Position numbers and translations under genes: made by a program
Notes under the pieces: generated by a model
Databases searched by the model: none
Seen by the model: the letters and a program-made list of their open reading frames with translations, nothing else
What the model was told of the DNA's origin: nothing
DNA from: Cocos nucifera
Lineage: Eukaryota; Streptophyta; Magnoliopsida; Arecales; Arecaceae
Direction: 5' to 3'
Assembly: GCA_006176705.1 (NCBI GenBank)
Contig: QRFJ01000007.1
Location: forward strand, 2,143,089-2,207,088
DNA length: 64,000 bases
Shown here: positions 22,837 to 34,860 of the stretch, piece after piece
Position numbering within the stretch: the stretch's first letter is position 1
Layout of the letters: each line of letters starts with the position of its first letter

Positions 22837-25800
22837 ATGGTATATTTCTTCGACCGAGTCTTTTATTCATATCATATAATTTTTAATTATTTCTCCGTCA
22901 ATCCCATCTCTCCGCCCTCGGATCGCTCTCAATCGCCTTATTCATTCATTTATTAATTTATTTTGTGCGCCTGAAATAGTCATCAGTTAGGGTTTTTTAA
23001 TGCACTTTTTGATTTTTTTTTTTTTTTTTAAGAAGATAAGAATGCTTTCTATCATGTTTTGATTCTTGATTTTGGTCAAGATGGAGTAAGAGCGTGGGTG
23101 ATCTATAGATCGGGGAGCATTAGGAGATCAATGGTGGATGGTTCCCAATTAGCTACTCCTTTGTCCCACTTTTTTTTTCCCTAGTCCTTATGGCCTATTC
23201 TGAGATACGATCCAGGAATGGGGTGGAATTGTTTTATGAAGAGAAAATACGATGCCTCTATGCGATGGCTGGTCGCTAAGAAAGTTAGGTGAAGGAAGAA
23301 AATTTTAGGGCTGGAAATGTCTGAATCTAGGGGGTTATCTAAAGCGATACATAATTTATCGTACTTTCTTTTGCCTGGCCTTCTTGACAGCGAAACATAA
23401 CGCCAGTTTCAATAAAGATTACAAAGTTGTAAATGGAGATAAGAGAATGGTCGGCACTTCTAAAGTTATAGTAGGGATAAGTTTCTAGTAGTATGCAATG
23501 TTGGCTGGTGGAGTGGTAGTTATGTTTGTTTACGTAAGCTGGAAGGGAAGAAATGGAATGAGATGTTAGATAGATGATACTAAGGTGGGGGAATAAGAAA
23601 GGCAAGGTGTTGCGTCATTGAGGCTGTGTCTCTGGTTGTTGAGTATGCTATTGAAAAGAAATGAATGAGGGGAGTGGGTGGGTGGGTTTGGATTTGATGG
23701 TGTAGGTGTGTGGATTGGCAACTTCCCATCTTCATTCACATTTCCTTTCCCTCTTATTTACAACATGTAAATATACCCTCAGTTTTTTTATGGCAAAAGT
23801 GAGGAAAAGGAGTCACCAATGTGGGATGCCTTTTTGATTAAATCTCCTGGTATTGGGCTGTTAGCACTTGGCAGAACCTCTTTGGAAGTGTTGTGATCAC
23901 TGATGGTGAACTTAACTTTCTAGAAGGGATGGTGGTTGTTTGTGGGAAGCGATGCTGGAGCTGCTGTTGGGACAAGATGAGATGAAGGAGAGAGGTTTGG
24001 ATGGTGATCCTGGCAGGAAACATTTTCTGCTCAACATATGGAGCAAGCGACAAGTTGTCATATCATTTCTTATGATTTCCCTAACAATTAAATATTTTGA
24101 AAGTTACAATTTTATCTGAAAGTACCCTCCTTACATGCAACTAAACGGTTTCTTAAAAAATTCTGGAAGGAGGGAAGTAGTCAAGAGAGTTCCATTGGGT
24201 TTGGTAAGGTTCAAAAACAGCTTATATAATATAATAGGTTGAACTCATGATAGCTTGAAAGAATTTAGCTAAGATGATGGAGAGAAAAACCATCCATGTA
24301 GATCAGGCTCCATCTATATGGATCACACTTCATTCAATAGAAGTGGGAATAACTTTTAATTCTTATTACGGGATAAATATGTTCTAGAAGAATGCTTCTA
24401 TTATTATCTCAAAGATTAGACACCAATGACCAAAACTCAATACAGATCTACATACAGTACAATAAATAAATATATGAAGTATTACACAACCTTGCCTGCT
24501 ACTGTACCTTATACTAGAAATTGGAGGTGTCACAATTAATTGTCCATCAATAGGACACTTCAAATTGTTTGTCAAAGTGTTAAAGAGTCTTGTGCCATCT
24601 CATGTCATGTTCATGTGGCTAGAGATGCAACTACTGACACTAGAGAACAAGGTGATCAAGTAATACAGGAGTATGCCTGCACATTCGAAAGTTCAAAATC
24701 AGTCATGAAAAAAAGGTTGGGGAAGAAGGAAACTGCAGGTGATAGCCTCTGGAAAACAGAAAATAAGCATAGTTGTCAATCAAAGGATCATGAACATTAG
24801 ATTCTAGTTTTGCATGCATAGGACAATGCATATATGTTCTGTAATTTTCTCTGCATGAATGTCTGCTTTCAATGCCCTATGTCCCATTTGGAACAGCAAC
24901 CCTTGGTAATGCATATGTATCTTTTGCATTCTCATATGCGATTTAGAAGTCTAAGCTATTATTCTACATGTGCTTCTTAGTCAAAGAAAAGAGGCCTCTC
25001 TTTGGAGGAGAAACGCGAGCAGATTCTTCAAATCTTTTACGAGTCTCAGGACTTCTTTCTTGTGAGTACCCCAATTTATGCAGTCTTCATTCTTTAGTTT
25101 TTGGGTTGGTTGATCTGTCACTTTAGTTTGGTATAATGATAGTAGCTGATACATTACTAGGATGGTCATCCTCTTTCCTAAATATAATATCGGATGGTTT
25201 TGGTCCATGATATTAAGCATGTTGGCTGATTAGTTTGACTGGAGGCTTGTGTACATAATGAGCTTATAACTTGCGCACAATATATTATTGTCCATGTCCA
25301 TGCTGAAGGAAAATCCTGATTTTTTGGGTCAGATTCGTTCAGATCTGAATAGATCAAGAGAGATATTTCAAAAATTTCTCTTATGAATTCAGATCAAATG
25401 TGAAATGTTTCGGATCTAATTTTATAGATCTAATAAATAAAAATAAAAATAAATTAAATTTGATTTAATTTATACCTTGATGTTGGGTAATCAGATTATC
25501 CTTTGATGATTCTGCTGTTTGCCTGAGGTTCTGGATCTAGCCACGCAAGCGTCTGGCCTCTACCGATATCTACTCGGATTGGATCTGGAGATCTTTTTCT
25601 TCTTTATCACTTTTCCAAATATCAGATCTGGATCTGATTTGGAGGATTTTCAAAACTTCTTTCGAAGATCTACAGTCGTCTCTGCAGTAGTGCTGCTTTC
25701 TTTCTTTCTCGTCATCTTTCTTTTGTCTGGATCGCACCAAATTGGAGCCCAAAATTTCTTGGGCATGGAGAGGAGAGAGAGGATCAGAAGTTGGCGTGAA

Positions 25801-28800
25801 GGAGGAAGAGGGGCAGCCTTAGGGCGTGGGCTAAGAGAGAACTCTATTAAAGTTAGGTGCAGACAGGGTTTATATAGATCCTGCTGCGCCATGCAGTGCC
25901 ACATCATCCCGACCAATTACGTCGCTTTCTGCAATCAGATCTAAATCTGATTGGCGGGATGACATCACCTAATCCAATCAGATGAGAGCCTCCTCAATTC
26001 ATCCTTAGATGGCGCCTAAGACTGGTCAAAGTCTATTCCTAGGCGCCACTTAAGTAGAATCCAAGAAGCAGCCTGGAGTCCCATCTGTATGGGACTCTAG
26101 ACGTGTGCCCCCTTCTTTTTAATTTCTAGCAAGAGGACAAGCTCCTATCTACTCTTCTATGGGTGCATGATACATGGGCAGATGTCTAAGTGTCAAAGGT
26201 CAACGTTTGACCAAAATCAAAAGACAAGAATTAGCAGATGACGGAAATTGGCAGGTGTTGTCTCCAATTTATCTCATAAATTAAGACAATTCTTTTCTGA
26301 GCTGAACAAGCTCCAGTCAGATCAAGTAAAGGTACCTGATGAGCACAAACACATTTGGCTCAGTCAAGACAACTTTTAATGATGGTAGAAGGAGAACATT
26401 AGGCTCAATCGTGTGCTAGCACGATTTTCTTGAATCTATTTGAATCTTATTCAAATCAATTGAACTGGATTAGTTCAATTGATGATATCCAGATCCAAAT
26501 TCTTGTTTGTGTGACCCAGTTAGATTCAGTTTTGTATGGTAATGGGATATGTCGCGATCTCTATCGTCGAAACTCCTTTCGATGGATCAAAACTCTTTTG
26601 ATTCAGACAACTAGAATGATCGATCATCTAAATCATTCTAATTGCTCCCAAAATTCACCAGTGACACCTAGCAGTATATGGTGGCAACCCATCAAAACTG
26701 AAAACGAACCTCTCGGTGCAGCTATTTGTGTGATTAAGTTCTTCTATCTTGAGCCTCGATCAGATTAGGGTTAAGGTGAACTCGTCAAACCCTAATTTCT
26801 GTCATATGATTTAATCATTCGATTCAAGTCCGATGTGAAAACCTTAATAGAAATTTTTTCTGTTATTTCACTCTGCCATGGCCATGGGCTTATGGACTTG
26901 ATTCTCATGATCATCATAGGGCTACTCATCCATCGAGGTAGATAGATTTCATCTTGGTGCAATCCAATTCCTACAATGAACATGCTATAGCCAACATACA
27001 CCTCAGGGTTCCGAATGGCTAGGAGACTGAGTCATGGTGTAGTCAAACTATAACACCCTTAAGGTGAACTACTGATGCACCTTAGGTCAAAAAACCAGAC
27101 ACATTACTGCAGCTTCGAGCCAGTCATCGACGAGAAGGTAGATTTTCTTATGATTGCTCGAGGTGGTCACGCTCAGTGCCCTCGTTCTCTAACGAGTACC
27201 TATACTCTCGCTCCGGTGTCTCTACATTGTAGACTCAAGACTCATCTACTATAAAGAAACAATTGTACACCAACCTTCCGGATCAATCATCATTCTCATG
27301 ATGATCCTACGGTCGGAAGCATTTTATGAGTTAATAACGAAAATTCATGTCTTAAATTTTTCAACTCTTGAAAATATGAATTATTATTACCATTAACTCA
27401 AGAGATGTATCACAGGCACTAAATACACATTTGTGATAGAAAATAACTCATTTTATTATTTATAGTCAAAATTATAATTTTGCTTCTAGAAGTGTATTAC
27501 AAGTGTCAGCCAATTCTGGTTTCTAGGACACACATATCTAACACATGCTGCTCAATATCTTGTTTGTTTTATAATTGCAATTTATAATGTTTGTCTTATT
27601 TGAAACTCTAGTCCTTATATGTATACCTAACTTCAGTCTGTTCACAAAAGCAGCATCCGCAATCCATGCATCATTGAAGATGCATGTTTGACACACAAAA
27701 TATTATATCCATTCAATTGCTTTACAATTTGTATGGCCTCAGAAGACAACTACCGACTTATTAGTTTTCGTCAATCATTCTGTTCATGGTTCAGGGTTGT
27801 AATCTATGCAACCAGGATTCTTTTTATGGTTAGCAGCTGAAATCTACTTCAGAATTGTAATTGATCATTGCATCCAATTTGTATAGTAGAGGCTGCATGG
27901 TTTATAATGGGGTGCAGAAATTAACAAAATCTGCCAAGATTTTCATTGCAAACCTTGCCTTTCGTATGATAAATTAACTAATTCATGATATGTCATGCTG
28001 CTTGACATTGTTGCAGCTGTGTGCATAAATCTATATTTCTTAGCCAGTTTTGTATTTAAAGAAAATCAATAGACATGAAAACCTGAAATCCTGTAGCTAC
28101 CATGCCTTAATTACTGGTCCTATATGTGGACTTCAAGATACTCAATAGGGAGAGTTATCATGGTCTACCTTGGTTATCGGCTCAGTGACTTGAATTTTAG
28201 GCATTTATTTTATAACTGAGACATCGAACATAATTAACATTTTCTTCTGGTTTAAAATCAAATTCCTCAAATAATATCAACTGGTTCTTTTGAGAATAAA
28301 AATTTAGAAAGTTGCATGATAAACATATGACCATTTTGAGACTTAATTTACTACATCAGGGAACAGGTAAAGATAATTTGGAGAGTGAAGACACATACGA
28401 TGAGTGGCAATGATGAGAATTTTGATGTAAATGTGTTGTATATAAGGATAATCAGAAATTATTTCATTAGAAAAAAGAATAGGAGTTACACCATTAAGGA
28501 TAAAGTGGGGGTAAATTATTTGAGATCAAATAGGCATAAGCAGCAAAGGTATAATGAAGCTTTGATAAGGAGATAGACTAATTTTGTATCTAAAAGGCCA
28601 AGATAAAGTGGGAGATCAAACATGCCATGAAAGTTGTTTGAAAGGATATGAAAAATATGGTGGTGATGGTAAATGAAACCCTAGCAGTAATAATGTAGAT
28701 AATGAAGCATGCATAGTGTTGATGCCGCATTGCTAGGACAATGCATTTTGGTTATACTTTTGGCTTTTTATAAAGGAGTTTATATTTTTTAAGATCAATT

Positions 28801-31800
28801 TTGTGCCATTTAGTATCGTGGTAGGCCCCACACTTGCTCAAGACTACTCTAATTTAGAGCGTTCACATTAAGTTGACAGCTAGTGATAAAATTATCTCCA
28901 ATTTTGATTGATCATGTTCATACCTCGCTCTGCCTATGTCAAAGGAATGAGTCTTGTAGACAAACATTCAGATTTACTCGCTTGCTTTTTTTCATCAAGG
29001 AGGTTATTTGATTTTGATGAAGTACAATGACTTCGATGATTATGATTAGGATTAGTTACAGGTTAGACAATGCTTAATCCATGTTTTCGAGTTACAATGG
29101 TGGCTAAAGAACTAATTTGCATAGAATTTGGGCAGAGCTCATTTTGACCATCCAATGGAGGTGTAGTTATAATGTAGTAGATTGAAGATTGCATGTCGTT
29201 TAGGATTTTGGGTAATGGTTAGATAACAATCACTATGGTCATGATTAAATTACAAATCCTGTTGTGGCTGGAGAAATCTAACTTCATTGCCTCTTCTGCC
29301 TACCCTTCTACTCACCCAGTTATATTGCTTAGCCCTCTGCTAGGGACATACCCTTGCTGGTTCGTCATATTAAGAGAGTAAATGAGCTTTGAGAAAGAAA
29401 GTCAAGAAAGGACCACAGTTGATTATCATTGTGGTTTATGTGCTAAAATAGTTGCTTTTCATTTTACTCATCTTCACCTTTCAACAGAGCAAAGTTTGAC
29501 ATGTTTTAATCAAGTTGTTCTGGAGCAATCCAATTTGTCATGCATGCATGGTGAAACATAGATTTGCTTCCTCTGCTCGGAGTTCCAGGATGTCATATCA
29601 AATTTCATAAATTGTCATCTTTTCCAAAACTTTACACTAGAAGATTCAAAGGTTAAAATTCAGCCGGTCCATCTCTTATTATATCTCACAAGTGTTTTCC
29701 ATACATGTTATAGCTTCAGCTGTAATGGGTTTTATCTTCAACTGCCTGTCTATATTTGTTCTTTTTAGTTTTCTAATTTAAGATCAGATTCTGACCTTCT
29801 CTTTTCCTGTTTTGTTTGTCAGCTTAAAGAGCTTGAGAAATTGGGTCCTAAGAAGGGTGTGATCAGCCAGTCTGTGAAGGATGTTGTCCAAAGTCTAGTG
29901 GATGATGATCTGGTTCTGAAGGATAAAATAGGCACTTCTGTGGGTTTATGCTTTCTTTTTTCTTTTTCTTTTTTCTTTTTCTTTTTTTTTTTGTGTCTGT
30001 GTGTGCGTGTCTGTGTGGAAATGTGTAGGTGAATATGGTTGCTACTGCACTGGTGATTCTTTGGCACTACATTTTCCAAATGTTGACATCTGAGTAGTCG
30101 ATCAAGACTAGATCTACTTTATGATGCAGAGGATATGCCAATACAATAAAACTGAAAATGTAGAAACAAAACAAAGTTTGTTGGCTAGTTTCCCTAAATT
30201 TCCTTATCATTCTATAAAACTTCGTGCATAAGTTTAGGTGGTGATACATTCTTATATTTTGCACTTGCATTGCCGCATGATGACTTCTGGTGCTCATCTA
30301 ATTTTGCCAATAATCTGAAATGGGATTTTCTATTGTACTATGAGATATATTAATAATCTTTTAACTCAGGGCTTTTAATCATATTTCTATCAACCACACC
30401 TTTTTCTTGCTGTCTGCTTTATTTCAACATTGAACCTATTCTAGTATTATAATGGACTTTTTTCTGAGAGAATAGATCAATTATTTGATCTTGTTTAGTT
30501 ATGTTATGTTTATGTAGCCTATACATGTACTTTCCCAGGTATATTTTTGGAGCCTTCCTAGTTGTGCTGGAAATCAGGTATTATTTTTTTCACCTTTAGA
30601 AGTTACATATTTACATTCAATTATCAGGTTTTCTGGATGCCTGTATTTATAGAATTTGTAATTGCTTTATGCAGCTGAGGAATACTTGCAGCAAACTGGA
30701 ATCTGATCTTTCAAGCTGTAGGAAGCATTTTGCTGAACTTGTTGAACAGAGGGACATCTTGAAGAAAGGCAGGGAGGAATCTGTAAGCCTATAATGTGTA
30801 TCCATTTTATATGCATCCAGAGATCCTGCTATAAAGACTTTAATATGGGCCTGTAGATCTAACCCATTTTTATTATATGAAGGATGAAAGAGAAGCTGCT
30901 TTAGAGGAACTGAAGACGGTTGAACTACAGCATAAAAAGCTGAAGGTAGGTACTATGCACTTACCTTCCAATGTTTTCTCATAGTTTTTATGGGGGTACT
31001 AAAATTCTGCAGTTGAAATAATGTGTTGGCTATCTGTTTGTAGGAAGAGTTGGCATGCTATGCAGATAATGATCCAGCTGCGCTTGAAGCAATTAGTAAG
31101 AACATCTCTCATCTCCTGCACATAAGAATGTTTTCTTCTTCAGTGCTGATATTGCAGTTGCAGTTATGTGAAGCTGTGCCATGTAAACACTACACCATTT
31201 TTGTGCACTTTCGTAAATTCAGCCTTATGATTTTCACTGATATGGCAGAAAATGCAATTGATGTTGCTCATTCAGCAGCTAACAGATGGACAGGTATTTC
31301 TTTGACTCATAATTTTTCTGTATTGCTACCGATGAACCTTTTGCTTTTATCTAAACTGATAAGCTTCTGAATGTAATCTCTCAGACAACATATTTACCCT
31401 ACAGCAATGGTGTTCCACCAACTTTCCAGAAGCCAAGGAGCAACTTGAACGCTTGTACAAGGAGGTAGATGCATTTTTCCTTCACATCAGACCTGCATTT
31501 GCATCCATCACTATGCCATGGTTCAGATTGTTGTGTCATGAGCATATAACCAAACTCAGGTATATGTGGATATATCAATTTTCCGGTACAGAATATGTGC
31601 TTTTGCAAAAGTATTATTTCGGCTTACTTCCTGGTGCTTTCTGGGGGTTTTCTTGGAGTGACTGAACTATTTTGGAGGTACCTGCACTCCAAAATGGACC
31701 TGAGGTGCTCAGAACACATACATTGGTATATTTCTGGTTTATGGAAAAACATTGTAAAACATGGTTGCTTTTAAGAAACCTTGATGGAAATGGTGGCAAA

Positions 31801-32556
31801 AGATTGGAAACACTGAATGGAATAAAATGACATGAAGCTTTTTATGATCTGTTGACTGTTATTAACTATTACAAGGGGAATACAAGTTCTGTCAATTGGA
31901 TTTATCAGATAGACTAGCAGTTTGGGCTCAAGTGTTGGATGAAAACCAGCCATAGTGACATTGTAGTCTACAATGCAGTCTCTATTATTTTATTATATTT
32001 TTAAAATTATATTTACTTCAGAGTTGTGATTACATTTCTTAATGCATGTATCTGTTGCCATATGATGCAATATATTCCATTGCTGTCTTAGAGGTCTTCA
32101 GGAGTTTCAATATTTTATCGGACTCCTGTCCATCTTGGACACTAATTTCCATTTGTAACCTTTATGACCTCTTATCTGCACTTACAGACCTAAAACTCCA
32201 CTTAAAAGGCTTTCTAGGTCCTGTAATGATTGATTATCGATTGCTTATCATTAAAACCATCCTTTGAGCGTTGCTATGCTCTATTTTTAGATTAATCACC
32301 ATGACACCCAATGGACTGTCTCTTTTCCTCAAGTTGTTGGCGTCATTTGAATTATTAATAAGGGAACATATCATCAGCAAATAAGATATATGGATGGATT
32401 GTTTCATATACGATCAGTAATCCTGAACTTTGCCAGGATTTTTCTTTTATAGTTTGGATGCCTTTTATGGTGAGAACTTGATCTTAGTTTTCTGATATTT
32501 GCATCTGTTCCAAAATGCAGGTGGGAATAACAGATGATTTTGAATATTTGCAATGA
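22837..32556 (+). CDS. MND1: Meiotic nuclear division protein 1 homolog (MND1)
   Basis: MND1 pairs with HOP2. The heterodimer stimulates DMC1/RAD51 strand exchange so that homologues pair in meiosis; it acts in the nucleus on chromatin. Ten coding exons join in frame to 207 aa: 22837-22839, 24981-25061, 29823-29939, 30539-30577, 30675-30782, 30883-30945, 31044-31095, 31249-31293, 31385-31464 and 32521-32556. The N-terminal winged-helix part (about residues 1-75) contains SKKRGLSLEEKREQILQIFY, GPKKGVISQSVKDVVQSLVD and VYFWSLPSCAGNQL. A Leu/Lys/Glu-rich coiled coil follows (about 78-150). The C-terminus has NRWTDNIFTLQQWCSTNFPE and ends ITDDFEYLQ, slightly shorter than the Arabidopsis protein. 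The first coding exon is only the ATG. An in-frame TAG just before exon 2 (24978-24980) shows that the Met must be spliced on. Introns 1 and 2 are 2.1 and 4.8 kb; the second holds an LTR-like insertion. Confidence 0.95.
25304..27543 (+). mobile_element. Candidate solo LTR in MND1 intron 2
   Basis: A 2,240-bp block starts TGAAGGAAAATCC and ends CATATCTAACA, the TG...CA form of LTRs. It is flanked on both sides by CATGC (25299-25303 and 27544-27548), a 5-bp duplication as made by LTR-element integrases. A TATA-like TTTATATAGATCC lies at about 25868. No gag or pol was recognised inside and no second LTR was found nearby, which fits a solo LTR left by recombination. Class (copia or gypsy) cannot be assigned. 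The strand is inferred from the TATA box. Confidence 0.65.
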
Positions 32557-34860
32557 TCATTGAAAAAAAAACTGGGGCTGAATCCTGATTGCATACTTCA
32601 GTGTGCAAAATGTACCGGTTGCTTGAAATTTTAGGTTCTTAGCCAAAAAGAGAGATTTTAAGCCGGTGCTGGTGCCGGGTGGGATTGATTTGTTGGTGCG
32701 ACTTAGTTTCGTTTTCTTCCTGTAAATTTGGCACTTTCTCTTGTTTTTGTACAGATAGCTTGGCCATAGCCTTAGCATGATTTCAATTCTCTCTTGCAAC
32801 CACGACATATGCATGCTCGTGCCTGTATTTCAGAATTCCAGTAAATAAGCCTGTAACTGGCAGTTCCTATTGGATTCCAACCAAACAATATAATATCTGA
32901 AGCAAGGCCTCTGATCGAAGTGACAACATTCAGACCAATGGGACTATCCTCTTCATCTCTTTGATTTTCAAGGTAATAATGAGCCTTCTATCAAGGTAAA
33001 AGGAGGTTCCCGAACAACCAGGGTGTTTTCTATTAGATACATGAGATTTTATTTTCTGATTTTGTCGGATATATTTATATTAGACAAACATGAATCATTT
33101 GATTTATTTAAAAAAAATTAAAAAAGGACCAAGGAGCTGGGACAGCTTAGCTGCATTTGCTTCAGTGTGAGATGTGTTTTACAATGTGCTGTATCATCTG
33201 ATCGCTTGCTGTATTAATTTTAAGGGAGGTACCTGCTAGTGCTTCCATCACTAATTCTATTCCATGCTGGTGGTGTGGGATATGCAAATAGCTCTTTTCT
33301 GATGCTCAGAGCACTCTTGCTGCACTACGGCGGGAAAACTAGGATGGCTATTTCTTGATGGTCGTTCGTGGTGTAAACGAGTCAGGCTTAGCAGTTACGT
33401 TTTACAATCGAACATATCTTGAGTCAGGTCATCAGGTTTCAAGCTAAATTTTGCGTCAAAGCCTAAGCTGCTCATGAAGATCTCATATCAAGGACATGTT
33501 GAGAGCTTTTGGTGTTCCGACGCTCTCTCGTGTGAGTCGAGCCAATATTTTAAACATCAATTCGCAATCGTTCGGTTAGGATTCATTCTTATTTATGCTG
33601 ATGCGCCACTTGGGCGAGCCTTTAGGAAGTCAATTAAGGCACTTCACTCATATACTCGTCTGGCCAGCATTTGCCAAGTCAAAAATTCGAGCCAAACATG
33701 AGCCCTTCGCTAATAGTTTAATTGTCTAACTTGCATATCCCATCAAAGATTTAGATTAATAATAATGGTACCCGCCCGCGTAATATAATAAGCCTCTGTG
33801 AGAGAGAGTTCACATGATGGAAAGGGCCATGCATCTGGGTGGGTGGCCGCCCCCTGTTTGGAAGAACTTGTCCATAGAATTAGCAACCCATGAAAACGAG
33901 GACTATATGCATAAAATCAGGTTCATATCAGCTGAATTTTCTTTGGAATGACTGTAAACTTGCAATCTTATTTATCAAATCATATTATTGTAGCAGTGCT
34001 CTTTCCCTAATACAGTCCCTTCCATCCATCCAATCTCATACCCAGACGAGAAATATCAATAACCCTCGCATCACACAACTTGATGATTTCCTCTTGCTAG
34101 TTCACTCATCCAATAAAAACCAAGGCACGAGGCCCTTCATTCCTTTGTAGTTGATGTAAGTTTGACAAGGATTCTTCCGGTTGTGTGTTGTCATTCCTTT
34201 CTCTTTTATTTTCTTGTTTTGTAGACATATTATTATCATACTTAAAATACCCTCTTCTGGAGAGGTGCGTCTTGTACGTTCTAATGGGGCTCAAATGCCC
34301 AATCTGGCAATGTCAACGTTACCACTTTGTACCGTGGAATCGTTGCTGGAGTTCAAAGACCGGGCTTCCGCACAGAAGATGTCAAAATTAAATAGGCCCG
34401 GCCCGATGCCGGACTAACAATGAATGTCGTTTAGGCCTTAGGCCCGGCCCATGATCAGTTCAAAGTCCAGCAGCTTGGCATCCTCACCGTCCATCAATAT
34501 CCGATGCACACGCCATCCCTGTATCTTTCGACAGGGGCATTCTCTTCGATAAATACAGCTCCCCAACGCGCTACCACGGCCGCGTCCCCCGCACCACCAA
34601 AAAAAACAAAAAACAAAACAAAAAGGAAAAAGAAAAAATCTCTCACGTCTCCGGGACTATCCGAGATTCCGACCCCCCTTAATCTCTCGTTGCTGTTAGT
34701 TTTAGTCCCTCCTCCTCGTCAGGTGCCCCGGATCTCATACCCCTGACTCTAGAAAACCTAGAAGCTCTCCAGATCTAAAAGGAGTCCAATTGCAGGCCAT
34801 TCCCCTCCAATTTTAGATTTTGGGGCGAGATCGAGGTCCTCTCCTTGGGTCGTACCGGCA
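32557..34860. other. MND1 3' region, spacer and EPSIN1 leader
   Basis: The first few hundred bases are probably the MND1 3' UTR. No gene was recognised in 33000-34500; frames such as 33474-33701 lack motifs. The stretch from about 34500 is likely EPSIN1 promoter and leader, with an ATAAATA word near 34550. Confidence 0.45.

Noticed and set aside
22537..22956. 139-codon plus-strand frame over the MND1 first exon
   Set aside because: It reads through the MND1 leader and into intron 1. The frame does not continue into the conserved MND1 exons.
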